Positions 54,035-63,743 of a stretch of 64,000 nucleotides of DNA are shown one piece after another. The translations under genes were made by a program, and so were the position numbers. The stretch's first letter is position 1. Each line of letters begins with the position of its first letter. This stretch comes from Sophora flavescens (Eukaryota > Streptophyta > Magnoliopsida > Fabales > Fabaceae), in the NCBI GenBank assembly GCA_030762895.1, contig CM061063.1, positions 75,761,836 through 75,825,835 on the forward strand, given 5' to 3'. The notes below the pieces were generated by a model. The model saw nothing but the letters and a program-made list of their open reading frames with translations, did no database searches and was not told where the DNA came from.

Positions 54035-55265
54035 TTCTTCCTTACATTCTCCTACCCATCTCCTTTATTTCAGAAGAAGAGGAAACAAAGAAAGAAAAGT
54101 TTGATAAATCTCATATCTCAAAAATTCAAACCTGCCCACCCCCACCCCAAGTGTGTACCAAACTGACCTCGATAATGAATTATTCATGGCATCATTTTGA
54201 AGTTTTTGAAATTGGATTATGTTTACACCCAAAAAAAAACAAAAATAAATAAATCACGGGATATGGTCTCTGTGTGCATTAAGGAGACATACCATAGAGC
54301 TATGTTATTTGCACATCACAATCTCTTGCATCTCCCTTTATACTCTTTCATAGGGAAAATGGACCCTTTTCTCATTAACTTAAGGTGTAAAAGGAGATGT
54401 TGGAGATTGTGATGAATGAATAACATTAATGCATAACATGTGATACTTCCCCAACCCCCTTTAACCATTGTGGTTGAGGCTATAATTGATTGAAGTTTCT
54501 CTAATCTATATTATGTTTGTGTGAAGTCTTTTTTGTTTTCATCCAAAGCTTAGCTATATTCATGAGACCAGATAGCTAATAAATCTTTCTGCTGTCAGGT
54601 CCTATCAAGACCGTTGCTTGTCCTTTCAATTGCATCAACCTTTTTTTGATCGATCAGAATGTTGCAATGGAACGTCAGATTGTATTACTAATTCACATGA
54701 TTCAGTAGCATACTTAGAACCATCTCCTGTGCAGGATGATATGAATACAAGGGTATATGAATGCTCCTAATCTTCATGCTAAGGTTTATGTGTGTGCCTA
54801 TTTAACCCCTTTATCTAGCTAAGAATAGTATAAAATATATTTATCCGACATTAATTTGTTGGGGGCATCGATAAATTTCGAAGTTTTCATTTAGCTATGC
54901 AAATAAGTGTTATACAACAACTAAACCAAAACTTGGTGCTACCCCAAGGTAACCAGATTTGTCATGCCACTCGAGTTTTTGTCTTTGGAACATTTTTGTA
55001 ATAAAATTTGGATTAATTACAGTCTCTGTTTCTGATATTTCATTTTACAATCATGATTGGCCTCATTCTGCAATCTGCAGTTTCCATTCAGAGAGAAAAA
55101 GATGAAGCCTCAGAAATTTTTTGGACCCTCTTAGACATACCACCAGACCAGAATTTTTGGACACACTCACAAAGCAACCAAAACAGTAATCATCATTGTT
55201 ACAAAAAGAATTTCAGAGACTGTGAAATAACAATAAAACGGAGAATGAAGGGCGCAGGGGACACA
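54035..55265 (+). pseudogene. Captured host-gene fragment inside CACTA-2
   Basis: This block replaces the corresponding part of CACTA-1 (about 8540-10190); the two elements match up to 54030 and again in the GC-rich leader after about 55265. It reads in the direction opposite to the transposase. A GT-AG exon 54599-54752 is open (51 codons, including LHQPFFDRSECCNG) and joins in phase to an exon at 55081 that ends in TAG at 55132-55134 after KPQKFFGPS. A second frame there is also open (to 55268). I do not recognise the family. The intron upstream holds a long hairpin (54302-54426). Confidence 0.55.
54302..54426 (+). ncRNA. Candidate small-RNA precursor hairpin
   Basis: Arms 54302-54343 and 54385-54426 pair over 42 positions: about 34 Watson-Crick, four G-U and four mismatches by hand count, with a 41-nt loop. 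The longest perfect block pairs CATCACAATCTC (54314-54325) with GAGATTGTGATG (54403-54414). Size and pairing fit a plant microRNA precursor, but a young fold-back repeat would look the same. No known microRNA is recognised. Confidence 0.4.
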
Positions 55266-55584
55266 TAGAAGGAAGGAGGGGATACCTTTGCAGTGGTCCT
55301 TGCGGTTGTCCCTGTGGTGGTCGGAGCTCTACGGTGGTGGCACTGTTTCTGCGGAGGGAAATACCAAAGATGAGAGGGAGGAAAAGGAAGAGAAGAAAGG
55401 AAGAGATGAGAGGTAAGAAGACTTACGTCATCGTGGATACGGTGGTGGCCGATCTTGGTGCGGTGGTGGCGGTTGTGGAGACGGACGACGGACTGGCGCG
55501 GTGGTGGAGGTAGGGAGCAGAGCTGAGAGAGGAAAAATGAAGAAGTGAGGAAGGAAATGGGAGATTTCGCGATTTAGGGATTTC
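55266..55584 (-). other. GC-rich CACTA-2 leader
   Basis: Purine-rich on the plus strand with repeated GGTGGTGG and GGAAGAGA, the reverse of the pyrimidine-rich leader in CACTA-1 (8200-8530). No ORF. Confidence 0.5.
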
Positions 55585-56035
55585 AGTTTTAGCGACCGAA
55601 ATAATTCGGTTGCTAAAATGGTTAGTTTGAATTTGAATTTATAATTTTAGCGACCGATTTAAATTTCGGTCGCTAACACGCGCTATTTTATTTTTTTTAC
55701 GCGCCGTTTAGCGACTGAATTAATATCGGTCGCAAATATAAATAAAGTTTAGATTATGAATTCATAAATTTAGCGACGGATTTCGAAATCGGTCGCTAAT
55801 ATAAATAAAGTTTGACCGTTGCATTTAATTCGGTCACCATTTCGGTAGCTAAAAATTCATAAATTTCTGACTTTTACTTTCCTTTGTTTAGCGACCGACA
55901 TAGCGACCGATATCTCTGCTACGCTCTATTTCGGTCGCAGACTCAACTCTAACCAGTGTTTCATGTAGATCCTACAATCGGCCGCTATTTCGGTCGCAAA
56001 TAGCAACCAAAAAATTCGGTCACTATTTTCGGTCA
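55585..56035. repeat. 5' subterminal repeats of CACTA-2
   Basis: Array of AGCGACCGA/TCGGTCGCT motifs, reverse of 7665-8180. Confidence 0.85.
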
Positions 56036-56058
56036 CTAAATGACCTTTTTTTGTAGTG

Positions 56059-56673
56059 GTAGAGGGGATGTGATGCACTGTTAACTCATGTTGATGTATC
56101 TTCTCTCGAACAAAGTAAATGTCAAGTTCAAAGTGTTTGGTCCTTGAGTGAAGTATAGGATTGGCAGCTAGCATAACTGCATTAAGATTATCACAAAACA
56201 TGAGGCTGAGTAATTTGACAATGCAGCTCAGTTAGAAGGGATTTTACCCAAGTTAACTCGGCAACTACTGCACTTAAACTCATGTATTCTTCTTCAGTGC
56301 TCGACCGAGACACTACATGCTACTTTTTGGATGACCAAGAGATAGGATTTGGACCTAAGAACACACAATAGCCAGTAGTGGATTTCCTGCCATCAAGATC
56401 TGACCCCCAATCAGCATCACAAAAGGTTGTGAGGGTGAGATTTGATGATGTTCTGGTCAGAGTAAGTCCATGAGATGCACTCCCACTTAGGTATCTTAGA
56501 ATTCGCTTGACTACCTGCCAAAGGCTTTCCTTAGGAGCATGCATGAATTGGCATCCTGTATTCACTGCAAAGGCAATATAAGGCCTTGTGAGTGACAATG
56601 ACATATTAAAGGGCTCCTACTATGGATATATAGAGGCTTGCATCAGTGGCATCTGGACTATCTGTGGCAGAGA
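56059..56673 (-). pseudogene. Copia reverse transcriptase/RNase H, middle part
   Basis: On the minus strand: YLSGSASHGL, FCDADWGSDLDGRKSTTGYC (RNase H start with the conserved D-A-D-W), later DNLNAVMLAANP, TKHFELDIYFVREK and HHIPS, where CACTA-2 interrupts it. Several frameshifts and stops are present. It belongs to the same Ty1/copia element as 46763-46872 and 58154-58430. The first codons, ATDSPDA, continue the KLS codons on the far side of the solo LTR. Confidence 0.88.
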
Positions 56674-58153
56674 ATGTTAGAACCAAATTGGTTTTGGCTT
56701 AAATAATCTCTTAAGTTTTGATGTTAACAAAAAAAGTTAAATTTGTATGGCAAAGTATTGTCAAAGATATAACTTGTTTAGTCTAGTTTGCAGGACTGTT
56801 TGAATGATACTGGACAAGGAAACTTAGAAAAAGTATCTTCGCTTTGCTAATGGAATCATATCAGATTTTATATCTAATCTTCTAGACGAGTCTTCAATCT
56901 TTGGTAAAATTCCGAGTCTGTTAAGTTATCGCTAGACGAGGTCTAAAAATTGGCTAAGGTAATAGACGATAGATGAGTATCTAAGTCTAAGAAAAGTTAA
57001 GTAGACGAGCCAATAAATAACTCTCAGAAAAACACAAAGTTCAAAGACTTGATAATAGACAAGAAGTCTTACTAGACACCACGTCAGCAGACGAGCTATT
57101 GAAAATAGCAAGTCCATTATCTTGAAATCAAATGAGAGTCTATACACGCAGTATCAGTAGACGAGCCCGTCTTATTGATAAGTTAATCTTGCACGTCCAA
57201 TGACCTGCGCGTTTACTAGCTATTAAAATTAAACCTGTCTAAGTTTAAGCGTATTTATATATTTCAAATGATTGTTTATTTAATTCAAGAGAATATATGT
57301 CTCTTTCCTTTGCTGCTTCATTTGTTAAACTCTTTGTTTCTTGAGAATAGAAACATAATACCATCGAGAACATAAACCTTTGTACTCTGTCAACTACATT
57401 GCTGTAAAGTTCAAACCAAGTACAAAGAAGGAAAGTCATAAAGCAACCTTCGGTACAACATGGAAGTGACAGCTCTACTTTGAGCATTCCTCTGATAAAC
57501 AAGAGCACTTCTCCATGAAGCATATCAAGTTATCAGTCTCAACGGATCCTAGCATTTAATGCTATGTCTAAACGGATACAATTTGAAGATTGAAGAAGTT
57601 CAAGACAGCAAAGCACTCATTCTATAAATACTGGAAGAATCTCAGTAGAGGATAGAGAAGCTCTAATATCAAAAGTGTCAAAACTCTGTTGAAAAAGTTT
57701 ACTTGTAAACCTACTGATCTTAAACTTTCATACTCTCACACATAGTGAGTTCTTAGATCAAATCTGTAAATCTCTTAGTTAGAGTTAGAGCTTGAAGAGG
57801 CTTGGTAGAGAAAGAATACTTATAGCCTGAAGAGGTGTTGAATACTTGTAATCTATTTGGAGAATAGTGGAGAAAACCTTCAGGTAGAAGGGACTGGACG
57901 TAGCTCTTGGTTGGAAGAGAGTGGACCAGGATAAATCACTTGTGTGAATCTTCTAATCCCTGCCCTTTATAGATTTTGGTTATACTAACTGTGGGGTTTT
58001 GGATCTGAGTTTGTGAACTCTTTAAAAAGGTTTTCTTGCTTGTGTGTTACATATGTTGTTTTTGCTTGTGAAAAGGTTTAAGAAAAGGTTTTTTTGAAAA
58101 AGTGCTAAGAAACACAATTCGACCCTCCTTCTTTTGTTTCCCTGTGTCAACTT
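56674..58153 (+). mobile_element. SIRE-like solo LTR inside the copia pol
   Basis: About 1.48 kb starting TGTTAGAACCAAATTGG (56675) and ending near CCCTGTGTCA (58149), with no internal genes. CAGAGA at 56668-56673 and 58154-58159 is repeated; joining across it restores the copia frame KLSATDSPDA. The opening is typical of SIRE-type copia LTRs. A few extra bases lie between the TG...CA ends and the duplication, so the exact borders are uncertain. Its interior has repeated TAGACGAG motifs. Confidence 0.75.
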
Positions 58154-58430
58154 CAGAGAGCTTCAAGCCAGTTACCATAGGAGTCTTCATTGGATTAGCT
58201 TCTCCCATGTTGGGTTTGGTTAGCAAATCATGAATGTACTTAGATTGAGTTAAGGTGACCTTGTCTGATGTTACAGTGGCTCGAACGCCAAGGAAGTAAT
58301 TCAGGCCTCCTAAGTCTTTGAGTGGAAATATGGCATTGAGGGTTGCAATGAGGTGTGCAATAGATGAGGGAGAGTTGCTAGTAATTAGAATATCATCCGC
58401 ATAGACTAAAATGATTGTGATCTGTACACC
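58154..58430 (-). pseudogene. Copia reverse transcriptase fragment
   Basis: The minus strand gives LVYADDILI (the YxDD catalytic motif), LKDLGGLNYFLGV, VTLTQSKYIHDLL and MKTPMVTGLKLS, the palm to C-terminal part of a copia reverse transcriptase. The upstream remainder of pol and the 5' LTR are missing; the homology stops at about 58430 in a scrambled tract. Confidence 0.85.
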
Positions 58431-58965
58431 CGAGATCTACATAGACTAAACCTTTGTGTCATTGGAATTTGATTTCTTCTTTTTTGTTTGTGTGAATTGT
58501 ATCCTAAGCTAATACCCACTTTCTCTAATTCTATAAAAAAAAAAAAAAAAACTTGAGTTTACATATATTTGCTACATTCCAATTATTTTAATTGAAAATT
58601 TCAATTTTAAGGGATATCAAGTGTGCTAATACTCTTTAAAGGCTGGTTGATAATTACCTAATTTGGTTTATTGCCATTTTTTAAGTAATTAATATTGTAT
58701 TTGATTGCCATAGTTTTTAATTTAATGCTGAGTGAGAGAGAAAATCAGTAAGTATTATTTTTTTACTTGTAATAAAATCAACAAATTGAGAGATAGTGTT
58801 CATTGCAAGTTAATAGCCCAAGCTTAATTGTCTTGCATTTTCAAGGAATTTCATCGATGTAATCAATTCTATTAATGATCTGTACACCCGAGAGCATTGC
58901 TCCTTAGGGATATCAAGTAAAATGATTGTGATCTGTACACCTTAGGGATATCAATTATACTAGTA
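58400..58965. repeat. Scrambled short duplications (filler-DNA-like tract)
   Basis: CATAGACTAAA occurs at 58400 and 58440. AAAATGATTGTGATCTGTAC occurs at 58408 and 58919. GATCTGTACACCCGAG occurs at 58418 and 58878. GGGATATCAA occurs at 58611, 58907 and 58946. The pieces are reshuffled, in direct orientation, at the broken end of the copia gene. Confidence 0.75.
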
Positions 58966-59039
58966 ATGCTCTTGCTAGTAATTAACATTGCACACTCTTG
59001 AGACAATTAGAGGATAATTTAGTAATTATAATTCTTTTT

Positions 59040-59310
59040 TTTTTTTTACATAAATCAAGACAATTAAACTAAATTAACTAACTTCCTTAATAAGTGTGAA
59101 ATTAATTAATTTTGCTTATAATTGAGTCAGGAGGGAGTATAACAATATGTAACAAAGGTATCATTACTATGTACTCCCCCGGACCTAATTATAAGAAGAA
59201 AAAAAACTAAATTCACACTTATTAAGAAAATTAGTTAAGTTAGTTTAATTATCTTGATTTATGTATAAAAGAGAGTTAATTGTCTAGGGAGTATACAATG
59301 CTCCTGGAAA
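59040..59310. mobile_element. Inverted pair of Stowaway-like MITEs
   Basis: 59046-59140 and 59172-59301 are inverted copies: TACATAAATCAAGACAATTAA faces its complement, and GGAGGGAGTATA at 59129 faces TACTCCCCCGGACC at 59170. About 30 bp lie between. The TA-flanked CTCC...GGAG tips are Stowaway-like (Tc1/mariner). Confidence 0.65.
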
Positions 59311-60219
59311 AGTAAATAGAGAATTTGTTTGATTGGTTAATTTTATTGATTTTTGTAATACTAACATTTAATAGTGTTGACTTAATTGATTTTTACTTAT
59401 ATTTGAATCTAAAGAATATAACTACTTTTTTGCTTATATTTAGATCTGGAGGTAGTAATTTTTAAACTGATTTATATTCAAAATAATGATTAAAATCATT
59501 AGTTGTCTATAAAACTATTGACTCTTTCATGTAAATTAAAATCCCTAATGATTCTGTAAAAAAAAAGAAGCCTAATGATCAATCCACGTTAATGTAAAGA
59601 GAGGGCAATATTTAGAAAATTATCAACAAGTGTTTGATAATGATTTGTGCAATTTAAATCCACCAAATTAGCGATGTCCCGAAAAACCCACAACGATAAG
59701 TAAAAATCATAAAAGCCCGGGCCCATAATATGTAATATTCTTAAATTGAGACGCACAACATTATAAAAATAATATATTTTTGAAATGAACCAATTGAAAA
59801 TCATGTCATTAATGACCAGTAACAAAAAGCAAGTAATCGTCACATATGTGTTATTACTCATTTTTGCTAAATATAGCAGGCAAGCAATCAATCAGTACGA
59901 CATGACGAAGAATCATGTTAGCAAGCAAGCATGGAATTAGTAATTAGAAAATGGACGCAGAATAAACAAGTTAAGCAATATATTTGAAATGGTCATATTA
60001 ATTATTTTGAAAACATATTAATCATAGTAAGGTGCCAATTCAAAATAATATAGAATCAATTTCGATAAAATATTGAAGCTGATTAAGGATACAATTCAAA
60101 CTATATATGATTGTAATTTTATTAATCATAATAAACGTAATATTATTTCAAAATAACGATTATTACAATCGTTATCATGTTGATACAACACATTAATTAA
60201 CATGTAATTCAAATATTTA
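59311..60219. other. AT-rich intergenic DNA
   Basis: No gene or clear repeat. Short ORFs on the minus strand have no recognisable features. Confidence 0.5.
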
Positions 60220-60410
60220 ATTTTTTTTTGGTCCCTGACCAGGAGTATATCCCACCGAAAACGATGACTAATCTCTTGCGGTAGAATGAATGGTATCTAA
60301 AGGCGGGAAACTCCCTCCCAGCGGAAATTCGCTCCATACGTAAGAGCTGTGATTCGAACCACAGCCACTTAGTTAAGGGGCACAAGTCCACCACCACTTG
60401 TGACAACTTT
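60220..60410 (-). repeat. tRNA-derived SINE
   Basis: Minus strand: AAGTGGTGGTGGACTTGTGCC, A-box region, then GTGGTTCGAATCACAGC (B box), a body including TAGATACCATTCATTC, and a T-rich end. It is the best preserved SINE of this group in the window. Confidence 0.65.
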
Positions 60411-60479
60411 CACTGATCAATCAAATATTTGAAATAAATATATACAGTTCAATCAAACTTTAATATTCACGATAATAAC

Positions 60480-61260
60480 TTTCACGGAAAAAGAAGAAGA
60501 TAAATCAAAACATTTTCAAGAAATAATATTTTCTTCCATGTGATAGATAAATAAATTTTCTAAAAATAGTTAATTTACATGAGGAAAAGAATAGAAATAA
60601 ATCAATTAGATTTTTAAGGGAATAACAACAACAACAATAATAATAATATGATATATAAATATATTTCCTAAAAATTGTTAACTTGCACAAGAAAAAAAGG
60701 TGAAATAAATAAAATAGATTCTCAATAGAGAAGAAAAAATAATATGATAGATTTTAAAGTGAGAAGGAAAAAAATATGATGGAAAAATATATTTTCTAAA
60801 AATAAATATCTTGCGCGGGGAAAAAAGGAGAAAAAAATTCAATTTTCAAGAGAGGAGAAAAAGTATTATGATAGCTAAATATTTTTCTAAAAATAGTTAA
60901 CTTGCCCTGGAAAAAAGAGAAGAAACAAATCAAATAGATTTCCAAAAGAGAAGAATAAAATAATAATAAGATCAGAAATATAATTTCTAAAAATTGTTAA
61001 CTTCAATAGGAAAATGAGGAGAAATAAATTACATAGTTTCTCAAGAGAGAAGAAAAAATATAAAGTGGTTATCTTGCACAAGAAAAGAGAATAAATAAAT
61101 CAAATAGATTCTCAAAAGACAATAAAAAAATAATAGCATAGATAAATATATTTTCTAAAAATAGTTAACTTGCAGGGAAAAAGATGAGAAATAAATTAAA
61201 TAAATTTTCAATAGAAAAGGAAAAAAATATGATAGGCAACTATATTTTCTAAACGATTAA
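60480..61260. repeat. Minisatellite, about seven degenerate units of 90-115 bp
   Basis: The units share TTTTCTAAAAATAGTTAACT, GAGAAATAAATCAAATAGAT and AATAATATGATAG. Two to three related units occur at 41575-41765. The shadow ORFs here read the same phrase repeatedly. Confidence 0.8.
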
Positions 61261-63111
61261 ACATCTTTTTTTTTAATAACAATACTCTTCCATTGTTTTT
61301 TTCCTCCACATGCAAACATTTTGTATATCTATCTTTTTATATTACATAAATATTGTCATTGCATGAGGATCTATGTGCTATTTTCTTTTTAGAATTTGAA
61401 AAAATGGTAAGATTTGTGAAATAATTTTGGGATAATTACATGAGTTTCTATATGCTATTTTATTTTTAGAATTTACATTTGATTTAATTGGTATATAGAT
61501 TGTCATGTTATATAAAAAATGATTATAATTAATTTAAATATAATTTTAACATCAAACAAACTTCTCCCCGTGCTATTTTATTATCTCATTATGTTAATAA
61601 TTTGTTACATAGTATTTATATTTTATAATTCATCTAAAATTATTTATTTAATTTTTTAATTTACATATTAAAAAAGCTATATTTATAATTTTCTCATTTA
61701 GCAAAGTTATCCTACAATTATTCCTAGTTCAATTTGTAAAACATACAGAAATACAGGGAGACAGAACTGAAAACAGAAACTGGACTTTAGGCCTTTCACT
61801 CACATTAATGTCACGTAACCTCAAAGAGGCAACAATGTTTAGGTTGCTGAACTAACGTTTCTAGCCTCCACAGAAATATCCCAGCTAGATATCGACAATT
61901 AATTATATTAGTTATTTATCAATTAGGAGTGTTAACTAATATGTGATCAAATTAAGAGATAAGGCCATTCAGATTTCTTCTGATTTGATAATTAATTGAT
62001 TATCATTAATTATTTGATATGAGCGAAATATGAATGGATGTCACTGATAACCAATTTCGGAATAATGGGGACCTTAATTGACCTACATATAGATTATGGT
62101 TTCCCGGACACAACGCACACCGTATCGTCTCCCCATCCAGAGCGATCAAGGTATAACGAGTCCGGGTTGAGGAAGAACCACAAGCCAATGGGTGTTTACT
62201 ATCCGTCTCTATTGATTGCTGTAGAGATTCGCAATAGTTGGTTATCAAATCTAGTACTCTTAGAACGCTTAATATCATGAACACGATATGGATCCAGGTA
62301 TTTATTCAAGTTTGTAAATCCTTAATAATCTGGCATGATGTAGATCCTAGGCTTTATGGTATTTGTGCTCTAGGATGTATGTCTATTAGGATTAAGACTC
62401 CCGCATAAAGAATAAAGAACCTTAAAAATTAAAAAAAAATCTAACAAGTATAATTTATTTTAGGGTGAGGGGATGATGTCACAATCCAAGACAAGAAAAA
62501 CTCTCGGACTCTGTGAACACTTAGAAAGTATAAACTTTGGCGATTAGCCCCTGATGCTTTCTATAATTATCTCACTAATTTATTGATGATTATCTTCTTG
62601 TCTATAATGTGGTCTTTGGATAAGAAAAGAAGTATGGAGGAAAGAAGTAGGAGATAATGAAAATTAAGTAGATTTTTATGTTTTTTGAATTAAAAGAAAT
62701 ATGAGAGAAGTAGAAGAGAAAAAAAAAATAGTAAACACACGTGTCTCCAAATCATCAAAAACCACTGCAAACCCCTACAATTATACTAAATTTGTTTCTA
62801 AAAGCATTCAGAACTAAAACTAGTGTTTGATTTACAGTGTAAGTTATGCTATTATAAAAATCAAAATATTATATTTATAATAAAATTCTTTATATATAAT
62901 TTATATATAATGATTTTTATTTATTAAGTATCTAACTGTGTTCCAATAATAAAGATGTCAGAGAAGATGTTAAGCTATAGTGTAAAAATAAAATATTGGT
63001 TGAGACTAAATGATATATATATATATATATAACAATAATCTGAGCAGTGAAAGAAATTAAAGTATCACACTATGAAATTAACCTCTGTGAATGTTTGTGG
63101 CTGCGGCTTGT
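61261..63111. other. Intergenic DNA, unassigned
   Basis: 61740-62420 is less AT-rich and gives overlapping ORFs on both strands (62006-62284, 62038-62280) with no recognisable domain; it may be an LTR or gene relic. The rest is AT-rich with a TA tract at about 63013-63030. Confidence 0.4.
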
Positions 63112-63375
63112 CTACGCTATGTGCTCATCAGGAGGTGGTGGTGGTAGAGCCTGCAAATCCACAGGAATCCTCACTGGGGCTATGGCAGCTGATTGCTCAT
63201 GAGAGCAACACCCGAAGAGATACATCACTGCTACAGCGATCATGGATAATATAGCAACCACCAGCAAGGTGATGGGAATAATCAAATTATTCACATGGTC
63301 ATGCTGGAGCATGTGTCCATGCATGAATTGGAAGGTGGAATAGCTAGATCTCATATCCTTAATAATCTTTGGCAT
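63112..63375 (-). CDS. Small single-pass membrane protein, 87 aa
   Basis: Intact ORF from ATG at 63375 to TAG at 63112. The N-terminal third is polar (residues 1-28), followed by one hydrophobic segment of about 22 residues (about 30-52, LIIPITLLVVAILSMIAVAV) ending in FGCC, which could be a palmitoylation site. The tail is short and proline-rich (PPPPPDEH). There is no signal-peptide cleavage site, so it would be a single-span anchored protein. The composition is far less AT-driven than that of neighbouring ORFs, which supports a real gene. I do not recognise the family and assign no function. Confidence 0.6.
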   Translation of the reverse strand: MPKIIKDMRSSYSTFQFMHGHMLQHDHVNNLIIPITLLVVAILSMIAVAVMYLFGCCSHEQSAAIAPVRIPVDLQALPPPPPDEHIA

Positions 63376-63743
63376 GAAAATGGGAATGGTAAGTAATAAT
63401 TGTCACCTCTGATGGAAAAACGGTGGATATAGTTTTGGCCGGATCTGGACCGGTGGTTATGAAATGGGGAAACTGATCATACACAGTGTGTGTCCGAATC
63501 CTAAGTCCTAAACTAAGTCAATAGCTTCCAGGGTTTTGATTGTGACATGGAAATGTGTAAAAGAACGTGCTTCCCAAATGGTAAAAAAAAAAAAAAAAAT
63601 GAAATGTTATTTAAACAATTATTTTTTACAGCCAACACTGTATAAATAGTATAAATAATATAAATGATGTTTCTTTTTCATTATTTTATTTTACAGTATC
63701 TAATTCAATTAAAAAAAGGAAGAAACATACGGGTTGATACGGT
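63376..63743. other. Upstream region of the small membrane protein gene
   Basis: Presumed 5' flank on the minus strand. It holds an A17-type homopolymer at about 63583-63599 and a TATAAATA-like stretch (63641-63664), which may be too far for a core promoter. Confidence 0.35.

Larger units (their letters stand above)
46873..56058 (-). mobile_element. CACTA-2, En/Spm element, 9186 bp, minus orientation
   Basis: Ends CACTACAAAAAAACAACTG at 46873 and (minus strand) CACTACAAAAAAAGGTCA at 56058, flanked by GTA (46870-46872, 56059-56061). Subterminal AGCGACCGA arrays are at 46890-47255 and 55585-56035. Same family as CACTA-1 but with the transposase core retained. Genes on the minus strand are TNPD (53081 to 49345) and TNPA-like (49231 to 47452); both carry nonsense codons. 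A foreign 1.2-kb segment lies at about 54035-55265. It is inserted in a copia pol gene. Confidence 0.95.

Noticed and set aside
57245..57523. 92-aa minus-strand ORF in the SIRE-like LTR
   Set aside because: It lies wholly inside non-coding LTR sequence.
62006..62284. Overlapping ORFs on both strands
   Set aside because: Neither frame resembles a known protein. The overlap and lack of a clear start context argue against a gene.
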